Assembly (NCBI RefSeq): GCF_026340675.1
Contig: NZ_JAPEOX010000001.1
Location: forward strand, 5,952,001-6,016,000
Length of the DNA: 64,000 nt
Direction: 5' to 3'
From: Streptomyces sp. NBC_01264
Lineage (GTDB): Bacteria; Actinomycetota; Actinomycetes; Streptomycetales; Streptomycetaceae
Shown here: positions 61,480 to 64,000 of the stretch, in pieces
Layout of the letters: each line of letters opens with the position of its first letter
How positions within the stretch are numbered: the stretch's first letter is position 1
The notes under the pieces: model-generated
The model's input: only the letters and a program-made list of their open reading frames with translations
What the model was told of the DNA's origin: nothing
Database searches by the model: none
Position numbers and translations under genes: made by a program

Positions 61480-62374
61480 GTCGTCGACGCAGGCGCGTCT
61501 GAGCGTCTTCAAGACCTACAAGCTGTACGTCGGGGGCAAGTTCCCCCGCTCCGAGAGCGGCCGGGTGTACGAGGTGACTGACTCGAAGGGCAAGTGGCTG
61601 GCCAACGCCCCGCTGTCCTCCCGCAAGGACGCCCGTGACGCGGTCGTCGCCGCACGCAAGGCCTTCGGCGGCTGGTCGGGCGCGACCGCGTACAACCGCG
61701 GCCAGATCCTCTACCGCGTCGCCGAGATGCTGGAGGGCCGCCGCGAGCAGTTCGTCCGCGAGGTCGGCGAGGCCGAGGGCCTGTCCAAGACGAAGGCCGC
61801 GGCCGTCGTCGACGCGGCGATCGACCGCTGGGTCTGGTACGCGGGCTGGACCGACAAGATCGGCCAGATCGTGGGCGGGGCCAACCCGGTCGCGGGTCCC
61901 TTCTTCAACCTCTCCACCCCGGAGCCGACGGGTGTGGTCACGGTCGTGGCCCCGCAGGACTCGTCCTTCCTGGGGCTGGTCTCCGTGATCGCCCCGGTGA
62001 TCGCCACCGGCAACACGGTCGTCGTCATCGCCTCCGAGAAGGCGCCGCTCCCGGCGCTCTCCCTCGGCGAGGTACTGGCCACCTCCGACCTGCCCGGCGG
62101 CGTCGTCAACATCCTGTCCGGCAAGGCCGCCGAGATGGGCCCGCACCTGGCCTCCCACCAGGACGTCAACGCGATCGACCTGGCGGGCGCCGGCGAGGCG
62201 CTGGCCAAGGAGCTGGAGATCGCGGCCGCGGACAACCTCAAGCGCGTCCTGCGTCCACAGCCTGTGGACGACTGGAGCGCGGACCCGGGCACGGCGCGCA
62301 TGACGGCGTTCCTGGAGACCAAGACCGTCTGGCACCCGACCGGGTCGCTGGGCGCGGGCGGGTCTTCCTACTAG
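61472..62374 (+). CDS. truncated aldehyde dehydrogenase-like protein lacking catalytic residues
   Basis: A 300-residue homologue of the preceding enzyme that ends where the catalytic domain would begin. The NAD-binding half is recognisable (LYVGGKFPRSESGR, GVVTVVAPQDSSFLGLVSVIAPVIATGN). The TGS-G/ELGGK segment is replaced by IDLAGAGEALAKELEI, and the FxxxGQxC catalytic Cys is absent. The reading frame, codon use and tight 8-bp overlap look healthy, so this seems a maintained pseudoenzyme rather than debris. It may act as a partner of the full enzyme. A terminator follows 20 nt later. Confidence 0.85.
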   Translation: MSESSTQARLSVFKTYKLYVGGKFPRSESGRVYEVTDSKGKWLANAPLSSRKDARDAVVAARKAFGGWSGATAYNRGQILYRVAEMLEGRREQFVREVGEAEGLSKTKAAAVVDAAIDRWVWYAGWTDKIGQIVGGANPVAGPFFNLSTPEPTGVVTVVAPQDSSFLGLVSVIAPVIATGNTVVVIASEKAPLPALSLGEVLATSDLPGGVVNILSGKAAEMGPHLASHQDVNAIDLAGAGEALAKELEIAAADNLKRVLRPQPVDDWSADPGTARMTAFLETKTVWHPTGSLGAGGSSY

Positions 62375-62394
62375 AAGCCCTTCCCCCGCATACG

Positions 62395-62427
62395 GGCCCC
62401 GGCAGCGTCCCCCGCGCTGCCGGGGCC
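62395..62427. terminator. terminator at the end of the deoC operon
   Basis: GGCCCCGGCAGCG and CGCTGCCGGGGCC form a perfect 13-bp stem around a 7-nt loop between two convergent genes. Confidence 0.9.
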
Positions 62428-62436
62428 TCTTCGTGC

Positions 62437-62793
62437 CTACGGCTTCGGGAGCACCGGTCCGAGCAGCGAGGAGACCGCCGTGGTGGGCAGCTCGCCGACC
62501 GACGGCCCCTGGGTCAGGATCCCCGTGACCATGCCGGTGCCGACGGAGGGGAAATCCGCGACCTTGGTGGCGACGCCGTTGTCGAGGGGGTCCACACCGG
62601 TGTGGGCCAGGGGATTCACCTTGAGGTTCGCGATCGGGTTGGAGACGCCCGCCAGGGCCGCCGGAACGTCGAGCTCGCCCGCCTGTGCGCCGCCGACGGC
62701 CATCGCCAGGGCCGCGCCGGCCATCGAGAGGGTCAGGCCTGCGGAGCGCAGCGCCTTGGGTTGGGGGGCTTTGGGGGCCGCGTGACGTGCCAT
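62437..62793 (-). CDS. small secreted protein
   Basis: A 118-residue protein with a basic, Pro-rich N-terminus, hydrophobic run and likely cleavage near AQA-GELD (about residue 39). The mature part of about 80 residues has NPIANLKVNPLAHTGVDPLDNGVATKV and ends TTAVSSLLGPVLPKP. No Cys or known domain. Its plan resembles that of the 87-residue secreted protein at 54349. The ATG at 62793 begins MARHAAPKAPQ. Role unknown. Confidence 0.82.
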   Translation of the reverse strand: MARHAAPKAPQPKALRSAGLTLSMAGAALAMAVGGAQAGELDVPAALAGVSNPIANLKVNPLAHTGVDPLDNGVATKVADFPSVGTGMVTGILTQGPSVGELPTTAVSSLLGPVLPKP

Positions 62794-62956
62794 GGATTCC
62801 CGCCTGTGGGCTCGTGTGGGGACGTAGTCGTGCGCGCACGCAGCGTAGCGATGCGGGCTCGTCCACCGGTACCTCGACTTGGGCGCCATCACTCGTTCGA
62901 GGAGATCCCTGGGAGATCGCAGTGAAGGCGACGCATCACGCCGTTACGTTCGCGGC

Positions 62957-64000
62957 ATGAAGGCGCCGACCGAAGTCGAGGAGCCCGGGTACGCTCGGTT
63001 CACCTACCGGCTTCGCGTATCGTCGACCGCGCTCGTCAAGCTGTCGGCTGAGTGGGCGCGGTGCCGGTGGGTCTGGAACGAATGCACCGCGCGGTCGAAG
63101 AAGAGCCACGCCGAGGGTGAGAAATGCGGTCCGGCCCGGCTGGACAAAATGCTGACCGAGGCCCGCAACCACATCACCTGGTTGGGCGACGGCAGCAGCG
63201 TTCCGCAGCAGCAGCTCATCCGGGACTTCGAGAAGTCCCGCGCCATAGCCCTGAAGGACATCAAGGCCGGGTTGCCGATGCGGCAGCGGGCGGGAATGCC
63301 CACGTACAAGAAGAAGTACGCGGCCGATCCGAGTCTCAACTACACCCGCCGAGGTTTCCGCATCCGGGACGGCCGTCTCCATCTTGCGGGCGGCATCGCC
63401 CTGACCGTGGTGTGGTCCCGGGTTCTTCCGGTGGATCCGTCGTCGGTACGGATCTTCCGCGACAGCCTCGGCCACTGGTACGCGTCCTTCGTCATCCCCG
63501 CCGAAGTGCAGCCGCTCCCGGAAACGGGTGCGGTGATCGGGATCGACTGGGGCGTGAAGGAGACCGCGACCACCACCAGTGACGCGCACGACCTCCCCCA
63601 CGCCGAGTACGGCAAGAAGGCAGCAGCCGGGCTCGCCCGCTATCAGCGGACGATGGCCCGACGGAAGCCGGCGAAGGGCAAGCCCGGGTCGAGGGGCTAC
63701 CGGGCGGCGAAGAAGCTGACCGCGAAGCTCCACAAGAAGGTGGCCCGGCAGCGGCAGGACACCGGCCGCAAGTGGGCGAAGTCCGTGGTCCGCGATCACG
63801 ACGCCCTCGCGGTGGAGGACTTCCGGCCGAAGTTCCTCGCCAAGTCGGCCATGGCCCGCAAGGCCGCCGATGCGGCGATCTCCGCCACCAAGCGCGAGCT
63901 GATCAATATGGCCCGCAAGCACCAGCACGTTCTGTACCTGGTGCACCCGTCGCACACCACCATGGACTGCGGGCGGCGCGGAGCGAGAGCCAAGCACGCA
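62957..64000 (+). mobile_element. tnpB: IS200/IS605-type TnpB-like RNA-guided nuclease ORF (3' end beyond window)
   Basis: An open frame of at least 348 codons from the ATG at 62957 to the window end. TnpB features: N-terminal RYRL-like FTYRLRVS, CRWVWNECTARSKK, middle YKKKYAADPSLNYTRRGFRI, RuvC-I GIDWGVKETAT (Asp near 197), RuvC-II acidic residue in LAVEDF (about 284) and the start of the zinc-finger region. There the usual CxxC near HTTMDC reads CGRRG, so the second Cys is lost. No TnpA gene is upstream; a hairpin-like sequence at 62890-62940 may be the left end. Its usage of A/T-ending codons is a little higher than in neighbours. Confidence 0.82.

Overview
This window is chromosomal DNA from a Streptomyces-type actinomycete. 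The GC content is very high and codons end almost always in G or C. GTG starts are common, many genes are joined by GTGA or ATGA overlaps, and Streptomyces-specific families (SCO4848-type membrane protein, DUF6716, class F sortase) are present. From memory, the gene order (glyA, trpS, YihY, D-Ala-D-Ala carboxypeptidase, sdh, nonulosonate cluster, nucleoside ABC transporter, cdd, deoA, add, deoC) matches the S. coelicolor SCO4837-SCO4914 region. I see no rRNA, tRNA, CRISPR array or prophage. The only mobile element is a TnpB-type ORF cut by the right edge.

Layout. 1-6.4 kb: partial EamA-like transporter, a YgiB/YgiC-like pair, rocD, glyA under a ZTP riboswitch, and trpS. 6.5-18.7 kb: 2'-5' RNA ligase-like protein, YihY, a DacC-like carboxypeptidase, SCO4848-family protein plus metallophosphoesterase, a solute-binding protein, a TetR/DCC/membrane-protein operon with two matching operators, a hydrolase, and a small protein with a ubiquitin-like C-terminus coupled to a twice-frameshifted DUF4132 gene. 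18.7-26.3 kb: sdhCDAB, OHCU decarboxylase, an ECF sigma factor with its anti-sigma-like partner, and an L,D-transpeptidase. 26.4-28.8 kb: acyl-CoA mutase large subunit and a LysE exporter. 28.8-36 kb: a nonulosonic (sialic/Kdn-type) acid wall-polymer cluster, including a NeuA-NeuB fusion. 36-44.8 kb: amidohydrolase, then a BMP/ABC nucleoside importer, cytidine deaminase and thymidine phosphorylase. 44.8-53 kb: Uma2 nuclease, STAS protein, ECF sigma, uncharacterised genes, MFS/LysR pair, LuxR-type regulator and a hydrolase. 53-62.4 kb: adenosine deaminase, small secreted proteins, envelope genes with a class F sortase and possible substrate, then deoC with two aldehyde dehydrogenase-like genes. 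62.4-64 kb: a small secreted protein and partial tnpB.

Working together. The clearest theme is nucleoside uptake and salvage. The importer, cdd, deoA, add and deoC/aldehyde dehydrogenase lie in three blocks spread over about 25 kb, yet each block carries a near-identical 12-bp palindrome (CTACGCGCGTAG) at its promoter or leader. This points to one dedicated, unlinked regulator. A second theme is the cell envelope: the nonulosonate polymer cluster, two peptidoglycan enzymes and the sortase pair.

The observations most worth following are the five-site nucleoside operator, the NeuA-NeuB fusion, the diglycine-ended ubiquitin-like protein coupled to DUF4132, the ZTP riboswitch, the missing canonical start codon of the nucleoside ABC ATPase, and an intergenic palindromic repeat that has entered the coding sequence of a metallophosphoesterase.
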